Shown: positions 34,746 to 43,894 of the stretch, piece by piece
Numbering within the stretch: position 1 is the first letter of the stretch
Layout of the letters: each line of letters begins with the position of its first letter
Assembly (NCBI RefSeq): GCF_007748095.1
Contig: NZ_CP036287.1
Coordinates: 3,224,001-3,288,000 of the forward strand
Reading direction: 5' to 3'
Length of the DNA: 64,000 nt
Origin: Engelhardtia mirabilis
GTDB lineage: Bacteria > Planctomycetota > UBA1135 > GCA-002686595
Translations under genes and position numbers: made by a program
The notes under the pieces: generated by a model
The model's input: the letters and a program-made list of their open reading frames with translations, nothing else
What the model was told of the DNA's origin: nothing
Databases searched by the model: none

Positions 34746-36278
34746 GTGGACTCCCGAACCCCGATCCAGGAACGCGACAACGCGTTCGGACACTTCGTCA
34801 GGCGCCACTTCGAGCCCCTGATGCTCGCCGCCCAGGTCCTGATCGACCTGGGGGTGGTGCTGCTGGCGTGCCTGGTCGGATTCCTGATCGGGCAGCGTTC
34901 GGGGGGCCCCGGGGCGGGGGTCCCGCTCTCGGTCTACATCGAGCTGTGGACCCTCACGGCGGCGGTCTGCCTGGTCTGCTTCCACGCCTTCGGGATGTAC
35001 AGCCCGGTCAAGAGCCTCTTGAACGTGGAAGAGTTCAAGGCCATCGCGAAGTCCTGCGCGGTGGCCTTCCTGGTGGTGGTGACCCTGACGCTGCTGCTGC
35101 GCAGCACCGAGCCCACCGCGGCGGGCGTGGCCTCGACAGCGGATGGTGACGCGGTCTTCCGCGCCCTGCGCCAGCTCCACGCGGCGATCGACCTGCGACT
35201 CGACCCCACGTCCTTCTCGCGTCTGACCCTGCTGGTTTCGTTCGTGCTGATCCTGTTCTTCACGACGGTCAGTCGTTTCGTCTCCTTCAAGACGATCCAG
35301 AGCCTGCACCGTCGCGGGATTGGCAACCGCAACGCCCTGGTGCTCGGCACCGGCACCACGGCCCAGTGGCTGATGCGGAAGTTCACCCTGGTCCCGACCC
35401 TCGGGCTGCGCACGGTGGGCTTCGTCGGCGATGACCCGGATGAAGTCGGTCGATCGATGGAGCGCTCGGTGGTGCTCGGGACCTTCGACGAACTCGAGGC
35501 CTTGATCGGTCGCTTCAAGGTGTCCGAGGTCTTCGTGGCCCTGCCTGAGGCCGCCGAGGAGCGCGTGATGGAGTTCATCGAACGCCTCGAGGCCCTGGGG
35601 GTGACCTACCGGGTCGTCCCGCGCTTCTACCACCTGATGAGCCAGCGGGTGAGGATCGAGAACCTCGACTCGATCCCGCTGATCAGTCGGCCGGACCGCA
35701 GCCAGGGCACGCTGTCGGCCCTGGTCAAGCGCCTGCTCGACATCGCCCTGGCCCTGGTCACCCTGGTCCTGACGGCGCCGCTGTTCGTCGTCGCGGCGAT
35801 CCTTATCAAGCGCGATTCGGAGGGGCCGATCTTCTACCTGCAGGAGCGCATCGGGAAGGATGGACGGCCCTTCCGGATCTTCAAGTTCCGCACCATGCAC
35901 GTGCACCTGTCCGGCGACGCGCCGGCGCCGCGTGACGACCATGACCCGCGCATCACGACCGTCGGTCGGTTGCTGCGACGCTACAGCCTCGACGAGCTGC
36001 CGCAGGTCCTGAACGTCCTGACCGGTGAGATGAGCATGGTCGGCCCGCGGCCCGAGATGCCCTTCATCGTGGCCGGCTACGGCGCGCTCGAGCGCGAGCG
36101 CCTGCGCGCGAAGCCGGGCATCACCGGCCTGTGGCAGATCTCCTACGCGCGTACCGAGGAGATCCACAAGAACCTCGATTACGACATCTACTACGTCGAG
36201 AACCGCTCGCTGCTGTTGGACCTCGTGATCCTCGTGCTGACCGTCTTCGCCGTGGTCAAGGGCACCGGGGCCCATTGA
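34746..36278 (+). CDS. Polyprenyl-phosphate sugar-1-phosphate transferase (initiating enzyme of glycan synthesis)
   Basis: 510 residues from GTG 34746. The open frame begins earlier, but the upstream part is Pro/Arg-rich and contains the short repeats. Four to five N-terminal membrane segments and a CoA-binding-like middle domain ('NALVLGTGTTAQWLMRKF', 'GFVGDDPDEVG') precede a fifth membrane segment ('LDIALALVTLVLTAPLFVVA'). The bacterial sugar transferase domain follows, with 'IFKFRTMHV', 'DELPQVLNVLTGEMSMVGPRPE' and 'KPGITGLWQIS'. This family transfers a hexose-1-phosphate to undecaprenyl phosphate at the inner membrane, the first step of exopolysaccharide assembly. It opens the large glycan locus. 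Confidence 0.9.
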   Translation: MDSRTPIQERDNAFGHFVRRHFEPLMLAAQVLIDLGVVLLACLVGFLIGQRSGGPGAGVPLSVYIELWTLTAAVCLVCFHAFGMYSPVKSLLNVEEFKAIAKSCAVAFLVVVTLTLLLRSTEPTAAGVASTADGDAVFRALRQLHAAIDLRLDPTSFSRLTLLVSFVLILFFTTVSRFVSFKTIQSLHRRGIGNRNALVLGTGTTAQWLMRKFTLVPTLGLRTVGFVGDDPDEVGRSMERSVVLGTFDELEALIGRFKVSEVFVALPEAAEERVMEFIERLEALGVTYRVVPRFYHLMSQRVRIENLDSIPLISRPDRSQGTLSALVKRLLDIALALVTLVLTAPLFVVAAILIKRDSEGPIFYLQERIGKDGRPFRIFKFRTMHVHLSGDAPAPRDDHDPRITTVGRLLRRYSLDELPQVLNVLTGEMSMVGPRPEMPFIVAGYGALERERLRAKPGITGLWQISYARTEEIHKNLDYDIYYVENRSLLLDLVILVLTVFAVVKGTGAH

Positions 36279-36303
36279 GCCGCGGCGGGCAGACGTTCAC
36301 TCG

Positions 36304-37437
36304 ATGCGGATTCTGCACGTGATGGAGGCCACCATCGGTGGCACCCGGCGGCACCTGCGCGACGTCGCCTGTGGGCAAGCGCACGCGGGACACGAAGTGG
36401 CCGTGATCGCCTCGGCCGAGCGTGAGCCGAGCGTGCGCGGGGATTTCGAGCAGATGCGTGCGGCGGGGGTGCAGGTTCGAGAGCTAGCGATGGTGCGCTC
36501 GATCAAGCCGCGCCTGGATGCTTCTCACGCCAAGGCCATCGCGACGCAGTTGCGCGAGTCGCGCCCCGAGATCGTCCACACCCACTCCAGCAAGGCCGGT
36601 GCCCTGGGGCGCTGGGCTTCCCTGCGCACGGGCATCGGTCGCCGGGTGCACACGCCCCACACCTTCGCCTTCCTGTTCGACGCCATGTTCAGCGCGCGCA
36701 AGCGACGGCTGTTCCGCACGATCGAGGTGCAGCTCGGGCGGCGGACCGACCGTCTGGTGGCGGTCAGCCGCGGCGAGGCGGAGACCATCGCGCGTTCGGG
36801 AGTGATCGAGCCCGCGCGGGTGCGCGTGGTCGAGAACGGAATCGACCCCGAGCCCTGGCGCCGGGCCGAGCCGCTCGCGCCGCAGCAACTGGGCCTGCCC
36901 GCCGGCGCGACGGTGGTGTTGGTCGTGGGGCTGCTCAACTCGGCCAAGGGTCAGGACCTGGCCCTGCGCGCCCTCGCGGCTTGCGAGCGGCCGGACGCAC
37001 ACCTGCTGCTTGCCGGGCACGGCGAGATGGACGCCGAGCTGCGCACCCTGGCCGCGGAGCTTGGAATCGCCGAGCGCGCCCACTTCCTCGGTTGGCGCGA
37101 CGACGTGCCGCGCTTGATGGCCTCCTGCGACGTACTCTGCCTGCCATCGCGCTGGGAGGCCCTGCCCTACGCGGTGCTCGAAGCCATGGCCGCCGGCCGT
37201 GCGGTGGTGGCGAGCCGCGTGGACGGGGCGCGCGACCTGGTGCAAGAGGGCACCAGCGGGTTCCTCTGCGAGGTGGGCGACGTGGCCGGGCTGGCGGCGT
37301 CCCTGGCACGCGCGATCGATCTCGCCGCGCCGCAGCGGGCGGCCCTCGGCGCCGCCGGGCGCGCGCGGTTCGACGCCGGCTACACCATCGATCACATGGT
37401 CCGCGGCCTGGACGCGGTCTACTCGGAGCTGCTTTGA
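36304..37437 (+). CDS. GT4-like glycosyltransferase 1
   Basis: 377 residues, GT-B fold. The N-domain starts 'MRILHVMEATIGGTRRHLRD' and contains 'IVHTHSSKAGALGR'. The C-domain has the donor-binding region 'VLVVGLLNSAKGQDLALRAL' and the E-x7-E-like 'PSRWEALPYAVLEAMAAGRAVVASRV'. It probably adds one sugar to the lipid-linked intermediate made by the upstream transferase, 25 bases away. Donor and linkage are not predictable. Its stop overlaps the next gene (TTGA). Confidence 0.88.
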   Translation: MRILHVMEATIGGTRRHLRDVACGQAHAGHEVAVIASAEREPSVRGDFEQMRAAGVQVRELAMVRSIKPRLDASHAKAIATQLRESRPEIVHTHSSKAGALGRWASLRTGIGRRVHTPHTFAFLFDAMFSARKRRLFRTIEVQLGRRTDRLVAVSRGEAETIARSGVIEPARVRVVENGIDPEPWRRAEPLAPQQLGLPAGATVVLVVGLLNSAKGQDLALRALAACERPDAHLLLAGHGEMDAELRTLAAELGIAERAHFLGWRDDVPRLMASCDVLCLPSRWEALPYAVLEAMAAGRAVVASRVDGARDLVQEGTSGFLCEVGDVAGLAASLARAIDLAAPQRAALGAAGRARFDAGYTIDHMVRGLDAVYSELL

Positions 37438-38552
37438 AGATCCTGCACGTGGTGACGACCCTCGATGTCGGCGGGGCCGAGATGCACCTGTTGTCCCAGG
37501 TGCGCGGTCAATGCGCCCGCGGGCATTCGGTGCGCATGGTCTTCCTCAAGGGCGAGGGCCGCCTGACGGAGGACTTCCTCGCCGCCGGCGCGGAGTGGGT
37601 CGGGCAGGTACCCGCGACTCGGCCCTTCGGTCTTTGGAGTCACCTGCGCTGGGCCGAGTTGGTGCACTCGCACCTGCTCAAGGCGGATGTGTTGACCGCG
37701 GTCATGGCGACCCTGGCCGGGCGTCGGCGATGCCTGGTCTCGGGCAAGCACAACGACGAACAGGTGCTGAAGCGGCCACTGGTGGGGGCCGTCCACGCGG
37801 TTATCGGGCGCCTGCCGCGGCTGACGATCGTGCTCTCCGACCACGTCGGGCGCTTTGTCGAGCGCTACGGACACGTGCCCCTGCGGCGCCAGGCGCGCGT
37901 CTACTACGGGCTCGACCCCGAACCCTTCGAGCGCGCCGCTGCGGCGCCCTTCGCCGAGCGCATGGATCTGCGCGCCGAGCTGGGCCTGGGCCGCGGCGAC
38001 GTGGTCTTCACCTGCGTGGCGCGCTTCGCGCCGCAGAAGGCCCACGACGTGCTGCTGCGCGGCTTCGCCGCCGCCCGCAAGAGCTTCGGACCGCGCCTGC
38101 GCCTCTTGCTGGTGGGAGACGATCCCTTCGGCGACGGGCGCCAGAGGGCCGAGGCCGTCGCCGCCGAGCTGGGACTGGGCGACGCGGTCGTCTTCGCGGG
38201 GATCCGGCGCGACGTGGCCCAGATCCTGGCGGCCAGCGACGTCTTCGTGATGGCCTCCCTCTGGGAGGGGCTCGGGCTCGTCTTCCTGGAGGCCATGGCG
38301 ACCTCACTGCCGGTCCTCGCCACCGACGTCTCGGCCGTTCCGGAGGTCGTGGTGGACGGCCAGACCGGCGTGCTGGTGCCGCCCTCGGACGCCGAGGCCC
38401 TGGCCCGGGCCATGGCCGAGCTGGCCCAGTCCGCCGACCGCCGCCACGAACTGGGTCGCGCTGGTCACCTGCGGGTGCTCGAGCACTTCGGCCTCGATCG
38501 GATGGTTGACGAGACCCTCCATCACTACGAGTCCGTGGCCCGTAGTAGCTGA
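37434..38552 (+). CDS. GT4-like glycosyltransferase 2
   Basis: 372 residues from a TTG start inside the previous gene's stop (TTGA); 'KILHVVTTLDVGGAEMHLLS' follows directly and fixes the start. The C-domain contains 'VVFTCVARFAPQKAHDVLLRGF' and 'MASLWEGLGLVFLEAMATSLPVLATDV', with the conserved E-x7-E. Four-base overlap means coupled translation with GT 1. Donor unknown. Confidence 0.87.
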   Translation: MKILHVVTTLDVGGAEMHLLSQVRGQCARGHSVRMVFLKGEGRLTEDFLAAGAEWVGQVPATRPFGLWSHLRWAELVHSHLLKADVLTAVMATLAGRRRCLVSGKHNDEQVLKRPLVGAVHAVIGRLPRLTIVLSDHVGRFVERYGHVPLRRQARVYYGLDPEPFERAAAAPFAERMDLRAELGLGRGDVVFTCVARFAPQKAHDVLLRGFAAARKSFGPRLRLLLVGDDPFGDGRQRAEAVAAELGLGDAVVFAGIRRDVAQILAASDVFVMASLWEGLGLVFLEAMATSLPVLATDVSAVPEVVVDGQTGVLVPPSDAEALARAMAELAQSADRRHELGRAGHLRVLEHFGLDRMVDETLHHYESVARSS

Positions 38553-38573
38553 GTTGCCACCCCCGCGGCGGCT

Positions 38574-38579
38574 AGACTC
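38574..38579 (+). promoter_or_regulatory. TAGACT -10-like element before the gene at 38592
   Basis: TAGACT lies 12 bases before the ATG (6 before an alternative GTG). TTGCCA at 38555-38560 is a possible but too-close -35 (13-base spacer). The resulting transcript would be nearly leaderless. Confidence 0.35.
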
Positions 38580-38591
38580 CCCCCTGTGACC

Positions 38592-39803
38592 ATGAATCTC
38601 CCTGCGCTCATCCTCGCCGTCGCCCCGTCTCTGTTCCTCGCCGGCGAGCCGGTTCAGGAGGGGGCCCAGCAGCGGCCCAGGACCAACTCCGCCAAGGCCG
38701 CCTACGCCGATCCCGCCGCGCGCAAGCGGGCGATGGACGACCTCGAGCTGCTCGGGCGTCGGCACGGCTGCCGTGCCTGGGTCGCGGACGACCGTGAGGT
38801 CTCGATCGACGTGTGGTCCTCACTGCCGGGCCTGCGCTACGACCTGCTCGAGACCACCTACGTCAACCTCGACCCGACCGGTGCCAGTGGGGACGACGGC
38901 TGGATGGTGCACAACTACGTGCCGCGCCTGGTCCACGTTCAGCCGGAGTCCAGCGGTTACATGCTCTCCGAGTACGTCACCGACTCCGACATGGGCGAGA
39001 ACTACGCCAGCGTCTACCAGCGCATGGTGTCGGACGGCGAGGTGTCCTGGGCCGAGTCGCCCGGGGGCGCGGTGCGTGAGTCCGCCGCCGAGCAGCGCGC
39101 CCGGGGCTTGATCGGGCGCGAGCTGCTGCTGACGATGTTCCCGCTCGGACTGGACGTGCAGAACCGGCGGCTCACCTACCTGCGCGACGAGGACACGGGG
39201 GCGTCGGTCTACATGATCAAGCTGACGCGCCCGATCAACATCTTCGAGATGGAGTCGGCCAAGGAGTTCGCCCTCTACCTCGACTCCGAGGATGGCTTCC
39301 CGGTGCAGATGCAGTTCCGGACGATCGAGTCCATCGGCTTCGACTACACCGTCGCCATGGACTTCGTCGATTGGCGCCACGTCCCGCTGACCGATTCGAT
39401 TCGCGCCGACCTGCGGCGTCGACTGGTCGAGGCCTGGCGCGACCAGGGCGTCAAGGATTGGGTCGCGCGGCAGCCCGATCCGGAGCTGGCCGACCCGCCG
39501 GCGGCGCTGCTCGAGGCCGAGCCGGATCCGGAGACGATCCAGGTGCCCAAGGAGCTGATCCTTCCCTACCGCCGTTTCATGGGCGGCATCGATGCGCCCC
39601 AGCTGACCGAGCTGTGGATGGAGGACCCGATCATCGAGCCCCTGCCGCAGGGAGCTCTGGAGCGTCCCTGGCTGTCGAACCGCCTCTTCGGACACCCGGT
39701 CCGGGCCGACTTCTGGGACCCGCCGGCCGAACCCGCCGAGAGCGGGGCCGACGGTCGTGCCGACGGTGATGCCGAGGGAGCCGGCGACGGCCAGGACGGC
39801 TGA
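38592..39803 (+). CDS. Secreted protein of unknown function (DUF1571/LolA-like?)
   Basis: 403 residues from ATG 38592, preferred over GTG 38586. A short hydrophobic N-terminus ('LPALILAVAPSLFLAGEPV') may be a signal peptide. The middle reads as a series of beta strands ('TGASVYMIKLTRP', 'FALYLDSEDGFPVQMQFRTI', 'YTVAMDFVDWRHVPLTD'), a pattern seen in DUF1571 and LolA-like half-barrels. The last about 30 residues are an acidic Gly/Ala/Asp tail. I do not recognise a firm family. It sits inside the glycan locus, so a periplasmic role there is possible. Confidence 0.6.
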   Translation: MNLPALILAVAPSLFLAGEPVQEGAQQRPRTNSAKAAYADPAARKRAMDDLELLGRRHGCRAWVADDREVSIDVWSSLPGLRYDLLETTYVNLDPTGASGDDGWMVHNYVPRLVHVQPESSGYMLSEYVTDSDMGENYASVYQRMVSDGEVSWAESPGGAVRESAAEQRARGLIGRELLLTMFPLGLDVQNRRLTYLRDEDTGASVYMIKLTRPINIFEMESAKEFALYLDSEDGFPVQMQFRTIESIGFDYTVAMDFVDWRHVPLTDSIRADLRRRLVEAWRDQGVKDWVARQPDPELADPPAALLEAEPDPETIQVPKELILPYRRFMGGIDAPQLTELWMEDPIIEPLPQGALERPWLSNRLFGHPVRADFWDPPAEPAESGADGRADGDAEGAGDGQDG

Positions 39804-39922
39804 GTCGATCCCCCCTGGCTCACGGCCTCGGTCGTCGGCGGCGCTGACGGCCGCGCCGACGGCATCTTGGGCGGTTCGGCTTGAGCCGTCCGCGGGTCCC
39901 GGTCGACGAGGGATGCCTCGCC

Positions 39923-40375
39923 ATGTCCGAGGCCGACCTTGCCGACACCGCCTTCCGCGAACGCAGCCAAGAGCGTCGCAGCAGGCCGACTCCCCGCTTT
40001 TCCCGCTTCAGCCTGCTGGGCGGGAGGCGTCGTGGCAATCGGCGTGGGAACGAAGAGCAGGGCGTCTTCGTGGATCTCTACGGCACGAAGCTGTGGCTGC
40101 TGATCTTCTGGATCGCGGCCATGAACATCGCCGACTCCTACTTCACCCTGGTTCACCTGCAAGCCGGTGGGGTCGAGGTCAATCCGCTCGCCGATCGGAT
40201 GCTGCTGACGGGCCGCAGCGGCTTCGTGCTGCTCAAGTCGGGCCTGATCGCCACCGCGCTGGTGGTCCTGTGCCTGCACAAGAACTTCTGGATCGCGCGC
40301 TTCGGCCTGTGGGGGGCCGCGGGGGTCTACACCCTGCTGGTGGCCTACCACCTGAGCCTGTTCGGCGTGGAGTGA
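39923..40375 (+). CDS. Small membrane protein, DUF5658-like
   Basis: 150 residues from ATG 39923. A basic N-terminal region of about 55 residues is followed by three membrane segments (about 60-78, 98-118, 125-145). The pattern 'MNIADSYFTLVHLQAGGVEVNPLADRMLL...FVLLKSGL' matches DUF5658 proteins (N-x2-D-x3-T, then G-x-x-E-x-NP, then K in the next helix). Function unknown. Confidence 0.7.
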   Translation: MSEADLADTAFRERSQERRSRPTPRFSRFSLLGGRRRGNRRGNEEQGVFVDLYGTKLWLLIFWIAAMNIADSYFTLVHLQAGGVEVNPLADRMLLTGRSGFVLLKSGLIATALVVLCLHKNFWIARFGLWGAAGVYTLLVAYHLSLFGVE

Positions 40376-40435
40376 CTCGGTCCGAAGGTGCCGCTGCACG
40401 TCGGCACCCGAGGCTGAAGTCGATGCCGCAGCGGG

Positions 40436-40441
40436 TAGACT
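40436..40441 (+). promoter_or_regulatory. TAGACT -10-like element before the glycosyltransferase run
   Basis: TAGACT is 35 bases before the ATG at 40477. CTGAAG (40414-40419) with a 16-base spacer is a weak -35. It could start the five-gene coupled block 40477-46664. Confidence 0.4.
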
Positions 40442-40476
40442 GCCGCCGCCGCCCGTCCCCGGGGCGCTCCCTACCG

Positions 40477-41691
40477 ATGCGCATCGCCCGCGTGCTGACT
40501 CGACTCAACCTGGGCGGACCGGCTCGGCAGGTGCTCGCCTGCGACCCGATCCTGGCCGCTCGCGGCCATCGAGTGCGGGTCCTGGTCGGGCGACCGGAGC
40601 CGGGCGAAGGCGATCTCTTCGAAGCGGCCCTCGAGCGCGGCATCGACGTGCGACGCATCGACCACCTTGCCCGCGGCCCGCATCCCTGGCGCGATCTGCG
40701 CGCCCGCCGCGCCCTGGGTCGGGAGCTGGCCGAGTTTCGGCCCGAGCTCGTGCACACCCACGCCTCGAAGGCCGGCGCCCTGGGACGTGCGGCCGCCTGG
40801 AAGCGCACCACGGCGCCCTTGGTGCACACGTTCCACGGCCACGTGCTCGAGGGCTACTTCCCGCGCTTGATCGCCCGGCGCCTGATCGCCCACGAGCGGC
40901 GTTGGGCCGGCCGCAGCGCGGCGGTGATCGCTGTCAGCGGCGCCACGGCGAGGGACCTGGACCGATTGGGAGTCTGCCCCCTGGAGCGGATCCGCGTGGT
41001 GCCGCCCGGGGTCGAGTTGGAGCGCCTGCTCTCGCTGCCCGACCTTTGGGAGTCGCGGGATCCGATGGGAGTCGAGCTGCGGACCCGGCTCGGAATCGGC
41101 TCGGGGGACGTGCTGGTCGGCATGCTCGGGCGGCTGGCGCCGATCAAGCGACCGGAGCTGGCCTTGGCTGCCTTCGTGCGTCTAGCCGCGAGCGGAGTCG
41201 CCCGCCTGCACCTGGCCTTCGTCGGCGACGGCGAGGGTCGAGCCCCCTTGGAAGCGGCGCGCGCGGCCCTGCCGGGGTCGCTGCGCGAGCGGGTGCACCT
41301 GCTCGGCGCGGTGGCTGATGTGCTGCCCGTGCACGCCGCCCTCGACCTGCTCCTTTTGACATCCAAGAACGAGGGCCTGCCGGTGGCGTTGATCGAAGGC
41401 GCCGCCGCCGGGCGTCCGGCCGTGGCGCTGGCGGTCGGCGGGGTGCCGGAGTTGATCGAGGACGGCGTCACCGGACGGCTGGTGGGATCGGATGGTGACC
41501 CCGAGACCATGGTCTCGGCCCTGGCCCGGGCCATGGCCAGCCTGGTGGACGACGGACCCGGTCGCGTTGCCATGGGGTGCGCGGCCCGCGAAGTCGCTCG
41601 GACGCGGCACACTGGCGCGGCCCTGGCCGACCGGCTCGAGGCGGTCTACGCGGAGGCCCTGGCCCTGGGCCGCACGGAGGTTGCTCGATGA
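40477..41691 (+). CDS. GT4-like glycosyltransferase 3
   Basis: 404 residues from ATG 40477 (MRIARVLTRLNLGGPARQVL). The N-domain has 'LVHTHASKAGALGRAAAWKR' and 'VHTFHGHVLEGYF'. The C-domain has 'VLVGMLGRLAPIKRPELALAAF' and 'SKNEGLPVALIEGAAAGRPAVALAVGG', with the conserved Glu pair. Similar N-domain wording to GT 1 suggests a common origin. Its stop overlaps the next start (ATGA). Confidence 0.88.
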   Translation: MRIARVLTRLNLGGPARQVLACDPILAARGHRVRVLVGRPEPGEGDLFEAALERGIDVRRIDHLARGPHPWRDLRARRALGRELAEFRPELVHTHASKAGALGRAAAWKRTTAPLVHTFHGHVLEGYFPRLIARRLIAHERRWAGRSAAVIAVSGATARDLDRLGVCPLERIRVVPPGVELERLLSLPDLWESRDPMGVELRTRLGIGSGDVLVGMLGRLAPIKRPELALAAFVRLAASGVARLHLAFVGDGEGRAPLEAARAALPGSLRERVHLLGAVADVLPVHAALDLLLLTSKNEGLPVALIEGAAAGRPAVALAVGGVPELIEDGVTGRLVGSDGDPETMVSALARAMASLVDDGPGRVAMGCAAREVARTRHTGAALADRLEAVYAEALALGRTEVAR

Positions 41692-42827
41692 AGCTGTTGA
41701 TGGTCAGTGGCGATCGCCAGTCGTCGATCGGCGAGCAAGGGCCCTTCTTCCAGATGCAGCGCGAGTTCTCGCGTTGGTTCGAGCGCATCGACGTGCTGTG
41801 CCCGCGACCCGATCGTCCGGTCACGACCGAGTCGATCCACGGCAACGTGCACCTGCACCCGGCCTCCGGGGGTCGCGCCGCGATGGTCGGTTTCATCAAG
41901 CGGCGGGGGTCGGAGCTGATCGCGAGCGAGCGGCCCGACCTGATCGTCAGCCACGACTACGGCTGGTTCTACAACGGTATCGGGTCGGCGAGCCTGTCGG
42001 CCCGCAGCGGCGTGCCCTACCTGTCGGAGATCCACCACGTGCCCGGGATTCCCGTCGCCGCCGACAAGCGCGAGGTCTTCGACCGCTTCGTGGCGCGGCG
42101 CTACATCGCCTGGGCGCGATCGCGGGCGCGGGCCTTCCGGGTGGTCAACTCGGGTGAGATGCCGGCGCTGCTGCGCCGCTGGGGGGTGCCGGACGCGCAG
42201 ATCACCGTGCTGCCCTCGCTCTACATCGACCTCGAGCTCTTCGCGCCGCCGAGCGCCCCGGTGCAGATCCAGCAGGACGTGCTGTTCGTGGGCCGGATGG
42301 TGAACAACAAGGGACTCGACCGCATCGTCGACGCCCTGGCGCTCCTGCGCGCTCGCGGGCGTCGGGTCAGCGCGACCCTGATCGGTCGCGGGCCCCTGCG
42401 CGCGGCGACCGAGGCGCGCGTCGCCCGCGCTGGCCTCGGGGATCAGGTGCGCTTCGTGGATTGGGTGGCGACGGCCACGGACCTGGCCGACAGCTATCGG
42501 GCCAGTCGCGTGCTCGTCTGTGCTTCCACCTGCGAGGGGGGCCCGCGCGTCACGGTCGAGTCCATGGCCTGCGGCACGCCTGCGGTCAGCACCCGAGTCG
42601 GAGTGATGGGGGAGTTGCTGGCGGACGGGGCGGCCGGGCGCCTGTGTGGCTTCGACACCCCCTCGCTGGCCGAGTCGATCGAGCATCTGCTCGAGGACGA
42701 GGACCGGCGCCTGGCCATGGGCGCCGCGGCGCGCTCGATCGCCGAGCGCTTCGAGTACGCGCGGGTGCTCGAGGGCTACGCGCGGGGCTTGCACGACCTG
42801 GTGGGTCTGGAGGCGGTGAGGCGATGA
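41688..42827 (+). CDS. GT4-like glycosyltransferase 4
   Basis: 379 residues, ATGA overlap with GT 3. The N-domain has 'LIVSHDYGWFYNGIG' and 'YLSEIHHVPGIPVAADKREV'. The C-domain has 'VLFVGRMVNNKGLDRIVDALALL' (in part) and 'ASTCEGGPRVTVESMACGTPAVSTRVG'. Typical GT-B retaining layout; donor unknown. Confidence 0.87.
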   Translation: MKLLMVSGDRQSSIGEQGPFFQMQREFSRWFERIDVLCPRPDRPVTTESIHGNVHLHPASGGRAAMVGFIKRRGSELIASERPDLIVSHDYGWFYNGIGSASLSARSGVPYLSEIHHVPGIPVAADKREVFDRFVARRYIAWARSRARAFRVVNSGEMPALLRRWGVPDAQITVLPSLYIDLELFAPPSAPVQIQQDVLFVGRMVNNKGLDRIVDALALLRARGRRVSATLIGRGPLRAATEARVARAGLGDQVRFVDWVATATDLADSYRASRVLVCASTCEGGPRVTVESMACGTPAVSTRVGVMGELLADGAAGRLCGFDTPSLAESIEHLLEDEDRRLAMGAAARSIAERFEYARVLEGYARGLHDLVGLEAVRR

Positions 42828-43894
42828 GGCTGCTCCTTCTGACCCAGGTACTGGATCGCGACGACGCGGTGCTCGGCTTCGTCGTGCGTTGGATCGAGGG
42901 GCTCGCGAACCACGTGGAGCAGGTGCGTGTCGTGGCGCTGGAGGTCGGTGAGACCCGCGGCCTGCCGCAGAACGTCGATTGGCGCGAGATCGGCCGCAAG
43001 GGGCGGGTTCGGCGCTACCTGCGCTACAAGCGCGTCCTGCGCGAGGCCCTTTTGGACGACGGCTTCGACGCCGTGCTGGCCCACATGGTGCCGCGCTACG
43101 CCCTGGTGGCCCGCGGACCCGCGCGCCGCGCCGGGGCGGGGTTGTTCCTGTGGTACACCCACGCCGGGGTGGATGCGCGCCTGCGCAAGGCGGTGGGGGT
43201 GGTGGACAAGGTCTTCACCGCCAGTCCGGAGTCCCTGCGCCTCGATCCGCCCAACAAGGTCGTCACCGGGCACGGGATCGACCTCGTGCACTTCCCGATG
43301 GCCGCGGACGCGCCCGCGCCGCCGCAGCGCATCGTCAGCGTCGGTCGGCTCACGCCCGCGAAGGATCCGCTGACCATCATCGAAGCCCTGGCGCAGTTGC
43401 GCGCCGAGGGTCGCGACGTGGTCCTGCAACTGGTGGGCGCCGGGCTGGCCAGCGGGGATGACGAGTATGCCCTGCGGGTGGACGCGCGCATCGCGGAGCT
43501 GGGTCTCGGGGACGCGGTCGAGCGCACGGGCAAGGTGCCCTACACGCAGATCGCGTCGGTCTATGCCGGTGCGAGCCTGCTGGTGAACTCCAGCCACACG
43601 GGCAGCGTGGACAAGGTCGTCCTCGAGGCGATGGCCACCGGGCGGCCCGTTCTGAGCTGCAACGACTCCTTCGACCACGTCTTCCGTTCCCTGGGCGCCA
43701 GGGCCCAGGCCCTGCGCTTCGCGCCGGGGGACGTCCGTGGCCTGGTGGAGCGCGCACGGTTTCTGCTGGACCTCGCCGAGCCCCAGCGGGCCGAACTGGG
43801 CCGGGCGCTGCGCGCCATCGTCGAGGACGAGCACGAGGTCGAAGCGCTGATGGCGAACCTGGTGCTGGAGATGGGCGGGGGGAGCGACTGGTGA
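42824..43894 (+). CDS. GT4-like glycosyltransferase 5
   Basis: 356 residues, ATGA overlap with GT 4. The C-domain motif 'IVSVGRLTPAKDPLTIIEAL' and 'SSHTGSVDKVVLEAMATGRPV' are clear. The N-domain starts 'MRLLLLTQVLDRDDAVLGFV', less typical, with 'LFLWYTHAGVDARLRKA'. It probably adds one residue of the repeat unit. Confidence 0.85.
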   Translation: MRLLLLTQVLDRDDAVLGFVVRWIEGLANHVEQVRVVALEVGETRGLPQNVDWREIGRKGRVRRYLRYKRVLREALLDDGFDAVLAHMVPRYALVARGPARRAGAGLFLWYTHAGVDARLRKAVGVVDKVFTASPESLRLDPPNKVVTGHGIDLVHFPMAADAPAPPQRIVSVGRLTPAKDPLTIIEALAQLRAEGRDVVLQLVGAGLASGDDEYALRVDARIAELGLGDAVERTGKVPYTQIASVYAGASLLVNSSHTGSVDKVVLEAMATGRPVLSCNDSFDHVFRSLGARAQALRFAPGDVRGLVERARFLLDLAEPQRAELGRALRAIVEDEHEVEALMANLVLEMGGGSDW